In this document: piece after piece, positions 47,863 through 57,281 of the stretch
How the letters are laid out: each line of letters begins with the position of its first letter
Position numbering within the stretch: position 1 is the first letter of the stretch
Assembly (NCBI GenBank): GCA_014896535.1
Contig: JADBKE010000008.1
Coordinates: 54,438 to 118,437, forward strand
Length of the DNA: 64,000 bases
Direction: 5' to 3'
From: Candidatus Fermentithermobacillaceae bacterium
GTDB lineage: Bacteria > Bacillota > Sulfobacillia > Fermentithermobacillales > DUSS01
The notes under the pieces: model-generated
The model's input: only the letters and a program-made list of their open reading frames with translations
Told to the model about the DNA's origin: nothing
Database searches by the model: none
Made by a program: the position numbers and the translations under genes

Positions 47863-50800
47863 CTATTTCATGACGATCTCCCAGACGATCTTCGCGCTTT
47901 CGGCCCTGGTCCCGGTTCCGAACGGTTCGAAAACGTTACCCGGCTTGCCCGAGATTATGCCCATGTTCCTGAGAACTCCGACATATCCCCTGGCCCAGGC
48001 CGGGATCGAAGCGTCATCCTGGAAACCGGTGTGCGCGTCGAAGGGGTTGACCTTCATCGCACGGCCGAGCACGACTACCATCTCCGCCCGGGTGATCGCC
48101 TCGTCCGGTCTGAAGAGCCCTTCGGTCTCCATCAGCAGGCCCGCCTGCCGGCAGGCTTCAATGTAACCCGCGGCCCAGTGGCCCTTGATATCGGTGAAGG
48201 GCGAACCAGACGCATCTACCGGCTTAAGCCCCATAGCCGACCCAACTAGCGTCACGAACTCCGCCCTGGTCACCAGATCGTTCGGCTTGAAGGTGCCATC
48301 GGGACGTCCGCTGATGATGCCCAGCGACTGAAGAGCCACTATGAACTCCTCGGCCCAGTGTCCGGGCACGTCGCTCAGGGTCTTCATCGCCGGCATGATC
48401 ACCAGCGCGAAGGTGGAGAGGTGGGTCGTCTTGCCCGTTGCCGTTCCGGCCTCCATATCGACTGTCGTCGGAACCGCCACCCACTTGCCGAGCTTATCCG
48501 AGTACGCGGCCACGAAGAGCTGGTTGGCTCCTACCCCCGCGGGCACGTCCGACGGCTTGAAGTGGATGACGATGGTGACCGGCTTTACGAAGCGGGTGAC
48601 GGGCTGACCCAGACTGGTGGCGCGAGCTTCGAACACCGTGCCGGGTACTACGGGCGCACCCGCCGGGTCGGTCTTCCGCTCCACCTTGATTTCGGTGTTG
48701 CCCCTGACGGAGTTCGGCTCCGCGGACAGGACGAATCCGAGCTTCTCGTCGCCGACCTTCCCACCGGTCTCAGCGCTGATCAGGCCCTGCGCCGATGCTA
48801 CCGGAGTCGGCGGCGCTGCAACGGGAACCTCGATAGGCGGCACGACACCGGGTTCGCCACCCGAAGGTCTGGGAGCAATCGTTATGCTGAACCCCTTGCT
48901 CACCCGGTTCCCGACGCTGTCCGTCACCGCGACAGTGAAGCTGGATGTCCCAGCCGTCTTGGGTTTGCCGGAAATGGTACCCGTCTTGCCGTCAAGAGTC
49001 AGTCCGGCAGGCAGCGAGCCTTCCGTCACCGACCACGTGTACGGCGCGCGACCTCCCTGAGCAGCCAAGGTCTGGTTGTAAGCGCTGCCTACGCGCCCTT
49101 CCGGAAGCGAGCTGGTGACTATGACCAGCAAGGGCACGGTGACCCTTCCGGGAGCGACGGCTTCGGTGGCATTGCCCGCCGCGTCAACCGCTCTGAACTC
49201 CACAGCTGCGCCGTATACTCCGAGGCCTGCCGGAACCACCCAGGTACCCCTGTAAAGACCGGGGTCTTCGGGGTCCTCGGTCATCGCCGTAAAGGACTGG
49301 ACCTCTTGAGCTCCGGCGGGGAGCACAATCTGGAACCCGGCGAAGGCCAGGCCAGTCTCGCTCCTGAAGCTAACCGCAAGCTCATCGCCCGGCAGGATCT
49401 CGATGTCCTCGGCCGGTACCAACCCGGTGATCTCCGGCGCAACTGTATCCTTCGTCACCGTCCGCACCACTTCCGTGGAGTTACCGGCCTTATCCGCGGC
49501 AACCACGGTTATGGTGTACGCGCCGTCTTCCTCACCGAGGAGAACGCGCGTCCGGAACGCTCCGTCCACCACTTCAACGGCTTCGCCGTTTACCGTCAAG
49601 ACGTCCAGGTACTTGTCGGACACCGACCCTTCGACCACGACTGCGTCACGGTTCGTGATGAAGTGATCCTCCGGCGACGTCAGGGTGATGACGGGAGCCA
49701 CCTGGTCGAGGTACACGGTCACCGAAGGCGAGGGATCCGTCCACCGCTCTCCGACGAAGGCTTTGGCCGTGAAAACGCTCGTTTCCTTGGTAAGCGTCAC
49801 CGGGATCTCGAAGACTCCGCTGGCGTCAGCTGTGGTCCGGCCAACTTCGGCGTCGCCCTCATACAGCCGCACCTCGACATTGGGGGACGTGAGACCCTTG
49901 GCCACGATCTCAGTCTGGTTAGTCACGGCGCCGTCCGCTGGAGAGGTGATGACGGGTGCGGCCACCGCGTACATAACCGACGCCCGGATCATCGTGTTAC
50001 CTTCGTCTTCCGGCCTGGGCTCCCAGGATCCGCCCACGAAGCTCCACGATCTCCCGTACCACGGACCGCTTTCGTCCGTAGCCAGACCAGGGCAGTTGGG
50101 ATAGGGAACGGCCTGGATGTACGCCACGTAGAAGTCGCCGTTCACCACGATGCCCAGGTCGCGGCAGTCAATAACCGTCCACGATCCATCTCTCTTAGCC
50201 TGGGCGTCGAACGGACCCGCAACCATATTCCCAGGTGAACCGTCCGGTCCCGACGAGTCGAAGATGGCCCACTTGAACGCGGTTCCGCCCGGGCTCGGCC
50301 AGGTGGTATCCCAGAACCGGAAGGACACGCTGGTGAGCATCGCCGAGCCGCCCTCGGGGGTCATCCTTACGGCCCACCCGTTGCCCGGATCGTAGTACGC
50401 CCAGGCGTTCTCAGCCGTGCCGTCGTCGTAGACAAGCTCGCCCGGATATCCCACGAAAGGCTTGAGCTGCACCGCCACGACAGTGGGCTCACCGGCCACG
50501 ACCGTCACGGGCAGATCCGTTGGGTAGTACGTCGGCGCGGAGACATGCAGCGTGTACTCGCCGATGAAGCACTCCACGAGGAACTGGCCGTTCTCATCGG
50601 TTAACACCGGAGGAACCATCGGATCTTCGACGAGGCACACTTCCGCACCGGAGATCGGCTCGCCCGTGTTCCTGTCCACAACCGTACCCACGATTGCGCT
50701 CCTGGGTATGGGTTCGAGGACGAAGTTCTTCACGGTCACCCCGTCATCTCTGATGGAGACGCGGTCCGTAACCGGGTAGTAGCCGTAGCTCCATGCCCGG

Positions 50801-53800
50801 ATGGTCCAGTCTCCCGCGATGTGCCGCAGCGTGTACGCCCCCGTCGCCGGGTCTGTCCTGGTGGACCTGCCGGTCTCCTCGATGCTGACGACCGCCTCGA
50901 GCGGGAGCGACTCCGCCTTCACCGGCTCATCCCCGAGGGCCTTCCGGTAATCGTCCGGCGTACCGGTCCGCACATCGTCCCAGGAGAAGAGCGGCCCTTG
51001 TTTGTCGGGTTTGGGCTTACCGGGCGGGGTCACAGGCACCTCTTCCTGCCCCGAAGCCACGATGTCGGCACCTACGGATGCCCCGGAAGGCATAGCCTGG
51101 ATGCAGAAGTCGTCGATGTACCAACCGAGCTTCGCCACGCTGGAATCGCTCTTGAGTCTGAACCTCACCTGGATGACCTGACCGCCGTAAGCGGAGAGAT
51201 CAACGACAGCCTGTGCCCAGATCTTCCCTGCCGAGGAATGGCTGAACTGAGCAACCGTCGTCCACGTGGTGCCACCGTCATTGCTGATCTCCACAAACCC
51301 GATATCCCAGTAGGTTTCGATCTCGTACCAGTGCCAGAAGGTCAGGATCGGGTTCGCGTAAACGGTGAGATCCACCGTAGGCGAGGCAAGCCAGGCGTTC
51401 ATGTTGTTCGGGTAGTTCCCGGCGAGGTTCGTCGCCCAAACGTTCCAACCCGAATGAGCGCTTCCCGGCCCGGAAGTGGGCGTGCCCAGCTGCCAGCAGT
51501 CGTTCGTACCGCCGTGCGTCCAACCCTGTTCTCCCGACTCGAAATCCGTCGAGTAGACGATGGTCGGCTCGGGAGGAACTACCACCACTTCCTCCGAGGG
51601 CTCGCTTTCGTTGCCCCAGAGGTCGACGGCGGTCACCCGGTAGGCATTTTCCACACCGCGCACGGGCGAGGAATCGGTGAACATCGCGCTGGGGGTATAC
51701 CCGATGACGCTGAAGACTTCCTCACCGTATACCTTCCGGTACACGGTGTAACCTGCGAGATCGTCTTCAGTCCCGGGTAGCCAGGTCAGCCGCACATCGC
51801 CGAGACCGGTTATCTGAGCACCCAGACCCGCAGGTGCTGCCGGCGGCTCGTCGTCAGGCCCGATCAATCTTACGTCGTCGATGTACCACCCGGCCTTTTG
51901 GACACTACCGTCAGTCCACAAATTGAAGAGGAGGTACACCACGTTGCCGGCGTAAGCCGAAAGGTCTATCATTTCCTTCTTCCATCCGTCGGAGGCACCG
52001 GTGAACTCGGCCACGTGCTCCCAGCTCACGCCATCCACTGACACGTAAACGTCGCCGTAGTCCCAACCCGTTTCTAGTTCGTACCAGTGCCAGAACCTCA
52101 GGTATGCCTGGCTAACTCCTCTAAGATCCAGCGGCGGCATCAGAAGGTAGCAGTTGGCGTTATTGGGGTAGACGCCCGCGAGGTTAGTGGCAAAGAGTTT
52201 CTCCCCTGAATGGGCGGCTCCCGGTCCCGAAGTGGGAATACCCCACTGCCAGCAGTCGTTCGTACCGCCGTGGACCCAGCCTATCGGCGCAGTGGTCCCC
52301 TCGAAGTCCTCTTCGTACCCGGGCTCCTCTCCGGTTCTGACGGGGACATGGAACAGCCCGCCGTCACCGGGCAGCTCCACCACGTTTCCGCCGTAGTCCC
52401 TCACCCGGACGAAGTACTCGGCATCGACGCCCGTGATGAACAGGAACCACGGCATGACCCCTGCGTAAACGCCGTCCCTGTGGTCACCCGATACCCTCTG
52501 CAGGGGGATCACGGTGAAGTACTCCTCGCCGCACCGTCTGGCGAAGACTTCCACCGACACGATGCTCACGTTATCGGACGCATGCACCGTCACGGGAACG
52601 TCGAACCCTTCGTACGCATAGGGAACGGGTTCGTGCTCGGCCACGGGAGGTTCGAGGTCATCCCCGGCTGTGAGGACGCGTCCCTGGACGGTTCCCGCAC
52701 CCAGGACCTCGCTCACCGCGCTCATGGCGTTCACGAGGCCCCAGCCGAAACCGTTGTTGGGCCTGCCGGGGTACTCCGGCGTCTCCATAGGAGTAGCCGT
52801 CTGGGTGATGATTTCCTCGAGCTCGTCGACGGTGAGCGACGGATCGGCGCTGAGGAGCAGGGCAACCACGCCCACCACGTGCGGGCAGGCCATGGACGTC
52901 CCAGACCATCCGCCTTCGTAACCGCCGCCCGGAACGGAAGACCTCACCCCGACGCCCGGCGCCACAACTTCGGGCTTGATTTCACCGTAGGGTGACGGCC
53001 CGCGGCTGGAAAACCCGGCCAGATTTCCGTTCCTGTCCACGGCGCCCACCGCAAACGACTCGGGATAGTTGGCCGGACAACCTATAGTTCCGGAGCCCGG
53101 ACCCCTGTTCCCTGCGGAGAAGCTGGGGAAAATGCCCGCGGCCCTCCAGGCCCTCACGATATCCCTGAACCAGTCGTCAGCTACGGGAGGACCGCCCCAG
53201 GAATTGTTCACGGCGTCCGGGGCGTACTCGGGATGGGGAACTCCCTGGGCGTCCGTCGGCGCCATCAGCCACTGTCCCGCAGCGATGATGTCGTCGGCAT
53301 ATCCCGAACCGCTGGCGTCCAATATCTTTGCAGCTATCCATTTGGCCCCGGGCGCGACGCCGATCTGGTTTATCCCTTCCTCGTCTGACCCACAGATGGT
53401 GCCCATGGTGTGGGTGCCGTGTCCGTGGTCATCGTAGGGGAGCGGCTCTCCATTGACGGCGTCGAACCAGCTGAAGATCGCCAGGTCACCCGGCTGGCCC
53501 GTCTCGGGGTCATAACCCCGCCACTTGCGCATGAGGGCGGGATGCTCCCAGTCCACGCCCGTATCGAGGTTGGCCACCACCACGCCCGTTCCGTCGTAGC
53601 CCAGCCCCCAGACCGCCGGAGCCTCAACCATCTGGACGTTCCATTCGATGGTGTCTGCCCCGACCTCGGGTGCATCTGACGTAGAGCCAGCGGAAGCCGC
53701 CCCCGCTGCCGTTGGAGCCTCCGATACGGTGTCTATGAGCTCTACCTTCTCGTTGAGGAAGAGCTCCTTCACTTCGGGCAGTCGGGCGATTTCCTCCATG

Positions 53801-54255
53801 ACCTTTCTGGTGCTGGTGACGCAGATCGCGTTAATCACCCAGAAGGGCTTGAACTCGTCTACCTCCCCTTCCTTGCTCCACTTTTCGAGCATCCCGAGGA
53901 GGCGGGCCTGCGACCGCGCAGCAGTCTCCCTGAGGGCCCTCACCACGGACGCTCTCCCCGCGATCTGCAGCGGCTTGCCCCGTAAACCGTTGGCCGCGGC
54001 TTTCTCGATTGCCGCATCGCGCGCCCCATAGAGGTCGGCTTCCTCCCAGAGCCGCACGATGTACGTCGCCTTTTCGCTGGTGGAAAAGGCCTCTAACAGT
54101 GAGTCATCGACTTTAGCTGTTTTTGTCGCGCGAACTCCCGGTGGGGTGCGTGAAACGGCCGGTCCTTTCTCTGGCGAAGACGCAGCCAGGGCGGACGAAC
54201 CGAAGACCCCGAGGAGCATAACGAGGACTAATGCTAGACTGAGAAAACGCCTCAT
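47863..54255 (-). CDS. Very large secreted S8 (subtilisin-like) protease with carboxypeptidase-regulatory-like, Ig/cadherin-like and SLH domains
   Basis: MRRFLSLALVLVMLLGVFGSSALA; VVANLDTGVDWEHPAL, DDHGHGTHTMGTICG, WSGTSMACPHVVGVVALLL; duplicated GGTNDCWQ.GTPTSGPG.AHSG module; three C-terminal SLH modules (VPGHWAEEFIVALQSLGIISGRPDGTFKPNDLVTRAEF...). Confidence 0.93.
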   Translation of the reverse strand: MRRFLSLALVLVMLLGVFGSSALAASSPEKGPAVSRTPPGVRATKTAKVDDSLLEAFSTSEKATYIVRLWEEADLYGARDAAIEKAAANGLRGKPLQIAGRASVVRALRETAARSQARLLGMLEKWSKEGEVDEFKPFWVINAICVTSTRKVMEEIARLPEVKELFLNEKVELIDTVSEAPTAAGAASAGSTSDAPEVGADTIEWNVQMVEAPAVWGLGYDGTGVVVANLDTGVDWEHPALMRKWRGYDPETGQPGDLAIFSWFDAVNGEPLPYDDHGHGTHTMGTICGSDEEGINQIGVAPGAKWIAAKILDASGSGYADDIIAAGQWLMAPTDAQGVPHPEYAPDAVNNSWGGPPVADDWFRDIVRAWRAAGIFPSFSAGNRGPGSGTIGCPANYPESFAVGAVDRNGNLAGFSSRGPSPYGEIKPEVVAPGVGVRSSVPGGGYEGGWSGTSMACPHVVGVVALLLSADPSLTVDELEEIITQTATPMETPEYPGRPNNGFGWGLVNAMSAVSEVLGAGTVQGRVLTAGDDLEPPVAEHEPVPYAYEGFDVPVTVHASDNVSIVSVEVFARRCGEEYFTVIPLQRVSGDHRDGVYAGVMPWFLFITGVDAEYFVRVRDYGGNVVELPGDGGLFHVPVRTGEEPGYEEDFEGTTAPIGWVHGGTNDCWQWGIPTSGPGAAHSGEKLFATNLAGVYPNNANCYLLMPPLDLRGVSQAYLRFWHWYELETGWDYGDVYVSVDGVSWEHVAEFTGASDGWKKEMIDLSAYAGNVVYLLFNLWTDGSVQKAGWYIDDVRLIGPDDEPPAAPAGLGAQITGLGDVRLTWLPGTEDDLAGYTVYRKVYGEEVFSVIGYTPSAMFTDSSPVRGVENAYRVTAVDLWGNESEPSEEVVVVPPEPTIVYSTDFESGEQGWTHGGTNDCWQLGTPTSGPGSAHSGWNVWATNLAGNYPNNMNAWLASPTVDLTVYANPILTFWHWYEIETYWDIGFVEISNDGGTTWTTVAQFSHSSAGKIWAQAVVDLSAYGGQVIQVRFRLKSDSSVAKLGWYIDDFCIQAMPSGASVGADIVASGQEEVPVTPPGKPKPDKQGPLFSWDDVRTGTPDDYRKALGDEPVKAESLPLEAVVSIEETGRSTRTDPATGAYTLRHIAGDWTIRAWSYGYYPVTDRVSIRDDGVTVKNFVLEPIPRSAIVGTVVDRNTGEPISGAEVCLVEDPMVPPVLTDENGQFLVECFIGEYTLHVSAPTYYPTDLPVTVVAGEPTVVAVQLKPFVGYPGELVYDDGTAENAWAYYDPGNGWAVRMTPEGGSAMLTSVSFRFWDTTWPSPGGTAFKWAIFDSSGPDGSPGNMVAGPFDAQAKRDGSWTVIDCRDLGIVVNGDFYVAYIQAVPYPNCPGLATDESGPWYGRSWSFVGGSWEPRPEDEGNTMIRASVMYAVAAPVITSPADGAVTNQTEIVAKGLTSPNVEVRLYEGDAEVGRTTADASGVFEIPVTLTKETSVFTAKAFVGERWTDPSPSVTVYLDQVAPVITLTSPEDHFITNRDAVVVEGSVSDKYLDVLTVNGEAVEVVDGAFRTRVLLGEEDGAYTITVVAADKAGNSTEVVRTVTKDTVAPEITGLVPAEDIEILPGDELAVSFRSETGLAFAGFQIVLPAGAQEVQSFTAMTEDPEDPGLYRGTWVVPAGLGVYGAAVEFRAVDAAGNATEAVAPGRVTVPLLVIVTSSLPEGRVGSAYNQTLAAQGGRAPYTWSVTEGSLPAGLTLDGKTGTISGKPKTAGTSSFTVAVTDSVGNRVSKGFSITIAPRPSGGEPGVVPPIEVPVAAPPTPVASAQGLISAETGGKVGDEKLGFVLSAEPNSVRGNTEIKVERKTDPAGAPVVPGTVFEARATSLGQPVTRFVKPVTIVIHFKPSDVPAGVGANQLFVAAYSDKLGKWVAVPTTVDMEAGTATGKTTHLSTFALVIMPAMKTLSDVPGHWAEEFIVALQSLGIISGRPDGTFKPNDLVTRAEFVTLVGSAMGLKPVDASGSPFTDIKGHWAAGYIEACRQAGLLMETEGLFRPDEAITRAEMVVVLGRAMKVNPFDAHTGFQDDASIPAWARGYVGVLRNMGIISGKPGNVFEPFGTGTRAESAKIVWEIVMK

Positions 54256-54758
54256 CTTGTTTCCCCTTTCCACGAGACTTCGCTGACTTCGCTGACGCCC
54301 CTGCGTGTTCCGCAAGAGACGCCCATCTGAGGTGCAAGTGTGCTTGCCGGAACATACCCCCTCTCTAGGTATCCGGTACCGGGGCCGACGCGGCTCACGG
54401 TACCTGAGCGGTACCAAGCCCCGACTAGCCCTCGTGCGCCGGTCACTTGCAGCATACACCATCGCCGGGCCAAGTCCGTGTCGAATTGTGTAAATCGTTC
54501 GACATCAGCTGCAATTCCGTGTAGGTCTTCAGGCCGTCCACTCCCTGCGCAGCACCGGCCCTTGGACCCCCGGCGGGTACAGGCGTGTTTTGCCTAACCG
54601 CGATCCCCCCTTCGCCCGTATATTTCGACGCGGATACAAAAATGCCTTGTGCGAGATCCCGAATTCTTGGGTGGACATTCGAAACGTATATATGGGCACA
54701 GCCACGCGAATTAGTTGTGTCTGGAGCCGGTTGCGTCGGTCTTAGCGCTTCAAGCTAT

Positions 54759-54796
54759 TATCACGTACCGCGGTTTTGGGGGCTGTGAACGTGATA
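54759..54796. promoter_or_regulatory. Inverted repeat TATCACGT-N22-ACGTGATA upstream of the repressor gene
   Basis: Perfect 8-bp arms 54759-54766 / 54789-54796, 38 bp upstream of the start. Confidence 0.45.
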
Positions 54797-54833
54797 TACC
54801 TTATTTCGGATGATAGTAGAGAGGTGAACCCAT

Positions 54834-55475
54834 GTGAGTCAGGAGGAATTTCCCAACGTCGTAGCGAATTTACGGAAGCAGGCCGGGATGACGCAGGAGG
54901 AATTGGGCAAACGCCTTGGCGTGCCCCAGCAGACGATAAGTGCCTGGGAAAAAGGCAAGACTCAGCCAGACCTCGCGCAGCTCCGTCGTCTGGCATCGCT
55001 CTTTTCGGTTCCAGTTGACGTTTTGGTTCGTGGTTTCGTAAAGGAAGACAAGGAACAGCAATTGCCAGCTAATGTCTGGCCGCTGGGCCTTACTGTGAAG
55101 GTGCCGGTATTCAAAACCATACGCTTGGGAAAGGAGAATCGCCCAGAACAGGAAATCGAGGAGTGGGTTGAGATGCCTGCAGCGGAGATTCAGGACGGAT
55201 CCTACTTCTGCATGCGTGTAAAAGATGACTCGATGAGGGCGTCACGGCTGGAGAAGGGCGACATAGTGGTGATAAGAAAGCAAGCGGTGGTGAACAACGG
55301 GGACGTGGCCGTCGTAATTCTTCCAGACGAGGAGGAAGCCGTGCTCCGCCGGGTTTACTACGGTGACCAGGGCATAATCCTGCGCGCGGATGACCCGAAT
55401 TGCCCTCCTGTTGTGGCCGAACCTCACGAGGTGCGGATAATCGGGCGCGTCATGGAGCGGCGCACTAAAATGTGA
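54834..55475 (+). CDS. XRE-family HTH / S24 LexA-like repressor
   Basis: LRKQAGMTQEELGKRLGVPQQTISAWEKGKTQPDLAQLRRLASLFSVPVDVL; VKDDSMRASRLEKGDIVVIRKQAVVNNGDVAVVI. Confidence 0.9.
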   Translation: MSQEEFPNVVANLRKQAGMTQEELGKRLGVPQQTISAWEKGKTQPDLAQLRRLASLFSVPVDVLVRGFVKEDKEQQLPANVWPLGLTVKVPVFKTIRLGKENRPEQEIEEWVEMPAAEIQDGSYFCMRVKDDSMRASRLEKGDIVVIRKQAVVNNGDVAVVILPDEEEAVLRRVYYGDQGIILRADDPNCPPVVAEPHEVRIIGRVMERRTKM

Positions 55476-55585
55476 GCAAAGAAGGACTCTTCCGCGAGGG
55501 TGATCCCCCGCATAGCTTCTAGTTCGTCCAGGTACTCGGATAACTTCTGTAACTTGCGTTCAATCACGAGGGCGTCCACCATCAT
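55424..55585 (-). pseudogene. Truncated HEPN (HepT-like) toxin N-terminus
   Basis: MMVDALVIERKLQKLSEYLDELEAMRGITLAEESFFAH then non-HEPN tail antisense to the repressor gene; overlaps MNT stop. Confidence 0.55.
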
Positions 55586-56024
55586 GTTTTCTCCTTTCAG
55601 CAGCCTGCCTTAAGTACCGCTCCATAGCACGGTAGAAGACCATCGAGTCCCCGTGCTGTCTTACTGCAAGGGAACAAAAACTGGAAAACAAGCCCGGAGT
55701 CTCCTGGTAAACCGGCTTGCCAGTCCTAGCCACCTGGAACTTTAGCAGGGGGTCTGCATGATTGAGAATGACCAGATCAACATCAGCCGACTCGATGTGG
55801 CGAATCAACTCTCTCAGAATCTCCATTCGCTCGCCGGCCAGAGACAACAAGTCATCCGGGCGGCCTTTATGTTTCATGAGTACGGCCAGGTCCACGTCGC
55901 TTGCCTCGGTTGCCTGTCCGGTAGCTTGCGATCCAAAAAGTACGGCCAGCGAAACTCCGTGCTGCTTACACAAGTCAGCAAAAGCGGGGCTGTTGAGGAA
56001 ATCCAACACGCCTTTAGCGCCCAT
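55560..56024 (-). CDS. MNT-type minimal nucleotidyltransferase (antitoxin)
   Basis: VSLAVLFGSQATGQATEASDVDLAVLM (GSxAxG...SDxDLAV). Confidence 0.85.
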   Translation of the reverse strand: MGAKGVLDFLNSPAFADLCKQHGVSLAVLFGSQATGQATEASDVDLAVLMKHKGRPDDLLSLAGERMEILRELIRHIESADVDLVILNHADPLLKFQVARTGKPVYQETPGLFSSFCSLAVRQHGDSMVFYRAMERYLRQAAERRKHDGGRPRD

Positions 56025-56169
56025 CGCGTCCTACCTTTCTTATAAGCTCATTCTAGATTTTACCTGCGAACCTCTCAACGGGCAATGAAAGCCGCTTAAG
56101 ATGAACCATTAAGACAGTAACAAAGTCGGTTAGACAGTTACACAGACGCAGATGGACGCTGGTTTCAGG

Positions 56170-57246
56170 TCAACCCCGCCCGCTCGGGCTCAAGTCCGAA
56201 GCTCCGCGCTGGCGCAGGAACGCATCTATCTCTTCCCTCGACGGCATCGATGTCTGAGCACCCGGCTTGGTCACGGACAGAGCGGCCGTTGCGCTGGCAA
56301 ACCGTATGGCCTCGTCCCAGTCCTTGCCCTCGCACAAAGCCACCGCCAGCCCCCCGGCAAACGCGTCCCCGGCGGCGGTGGCGTCCACGACGGGGACAGA
56401 AAAGGCGGGAAAGCGCCGGAAGATTACCCCGCCCGAAGAGTTTCTGTACGCCGACACGGCTCCACGCGAGCCCATCTTCACCACAACCCACCGCGGGCCC
56501 CTGTTCAGCAAGGCGGCGGCCGCCCTCTCGGCTTCGGGGAAATCCGAGATTTCATGGCCGGTCAGAAAAGCTGCCTCATGCTCATTGGGGGTAATCACGT
56601 CCACAGACTCCCAAAGGCTTTCGGGCATCTCCATCGCGGGCGCGGGATCCAGGAGCACCTTAACCCCCGAGGCCGACGCGGTCCTGGCGGCCATCTCCAC
56701 GGCTTCCATGGGAATCTCCAGCTGAAGCATCAGGACCTTCGCCGCGCTCAGAAGCGGCCGCACGCGCTCGACATCTTCTGCCGAGCACCGGGCGTTCGCC
56801 CCCGGCACTATGACGATGGAGTTCTGACCCGCGTCGTCCACCGTGATGAAGGCGGAACCGGTCTCCGTCCCGGGAGTGACTTCAACTAGACGCGCATCAA
56901 CTCCGGCCTCTTTAAGGCTCCTCAACAGGATGTCTTTGAAGGCGTCTTCTCCCACCCTGCCGGCCATGACAACCCGGCCGCCGGCCCGGGCGGCAGCTAC
57001 CGCCTGGTTTGCCCCTTTCCCACCCGGAAAGAGCTGAAATCCCCAGCCCCTGACGGTCTCGCCCGCCCTGGGACGGACCGGCGCCCTCACGACGAAGTCC
57101 ACGTTCAAACTGCCGAAGACCACTATATCGACTCGAACGGACGAGCGCTCGACACCCGGCGACGCGCCCGGCAACCGCATCTGGGACCGCGCTACCTCCT
57201 CATCAACCGAATTCGTCCGGCCTCCATCCAGCGATGCCACCCTCAT
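56170..57246 (-). CDS. rbsK: PfkB-family sugar kinase (ribokinase-like); start uncertain
   Basis: VDIVVFGSLNVDFVVRAPVRPRAGETVRGWGFQLFPGGKGANQAVAAARAGG; VPVVDATAAGDAFAGGLAVAL. Confidence 0.87.
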   Translation of the reverse strand: MRVASLDGGRTNSVDEEVARSQMRLPGASPGVERSSVRVDIVVFGSLNVDFVVRAPVRPRAGETVRGWGFQLFPGGKGANQAVAAARAGGRVVMAGRVGEDAFKDILLRSLKEAGVDARLVEVTPGTETGSAFITVDDAGQNSIVIVPGANARCSAEDVERVRPLLSAAKVLMLQLEIPMEAVEMAARTASASGVKVLLDPAPAMEMPESLWESVDVITPNEHEAAFLTGHEISDFPEAERAAAALLNRGPRWVVVKMGSRGAVSAYRNSSGGVIFRRFPAFSVPVVDATAAGDAFAGGLAVALCEGKDWDEAIRFASATAALSVTKPGAQTSMPSREEIDAFLRQRGASDLSPSGRG

Positions 57247-57281
57247 GCCCGGGCCGGCAAGCTCCGCTCCGCCGCCCCTGT

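Noticed and set aside
48358-50238. 626-aa plus-strand ORF inside the S8 protease gene
   Set aside because: Antisense to a well-supported coding frame; composition typical of antisense GC-rich ORFs.
54340-54480. c-di-AMP (ydaO) riboswitch upstream of the S8/SLH gene
   Set aside because: Such riboswitches often precede wall-protein genes, but I could not find the conserved ydaO core sequence by eye.
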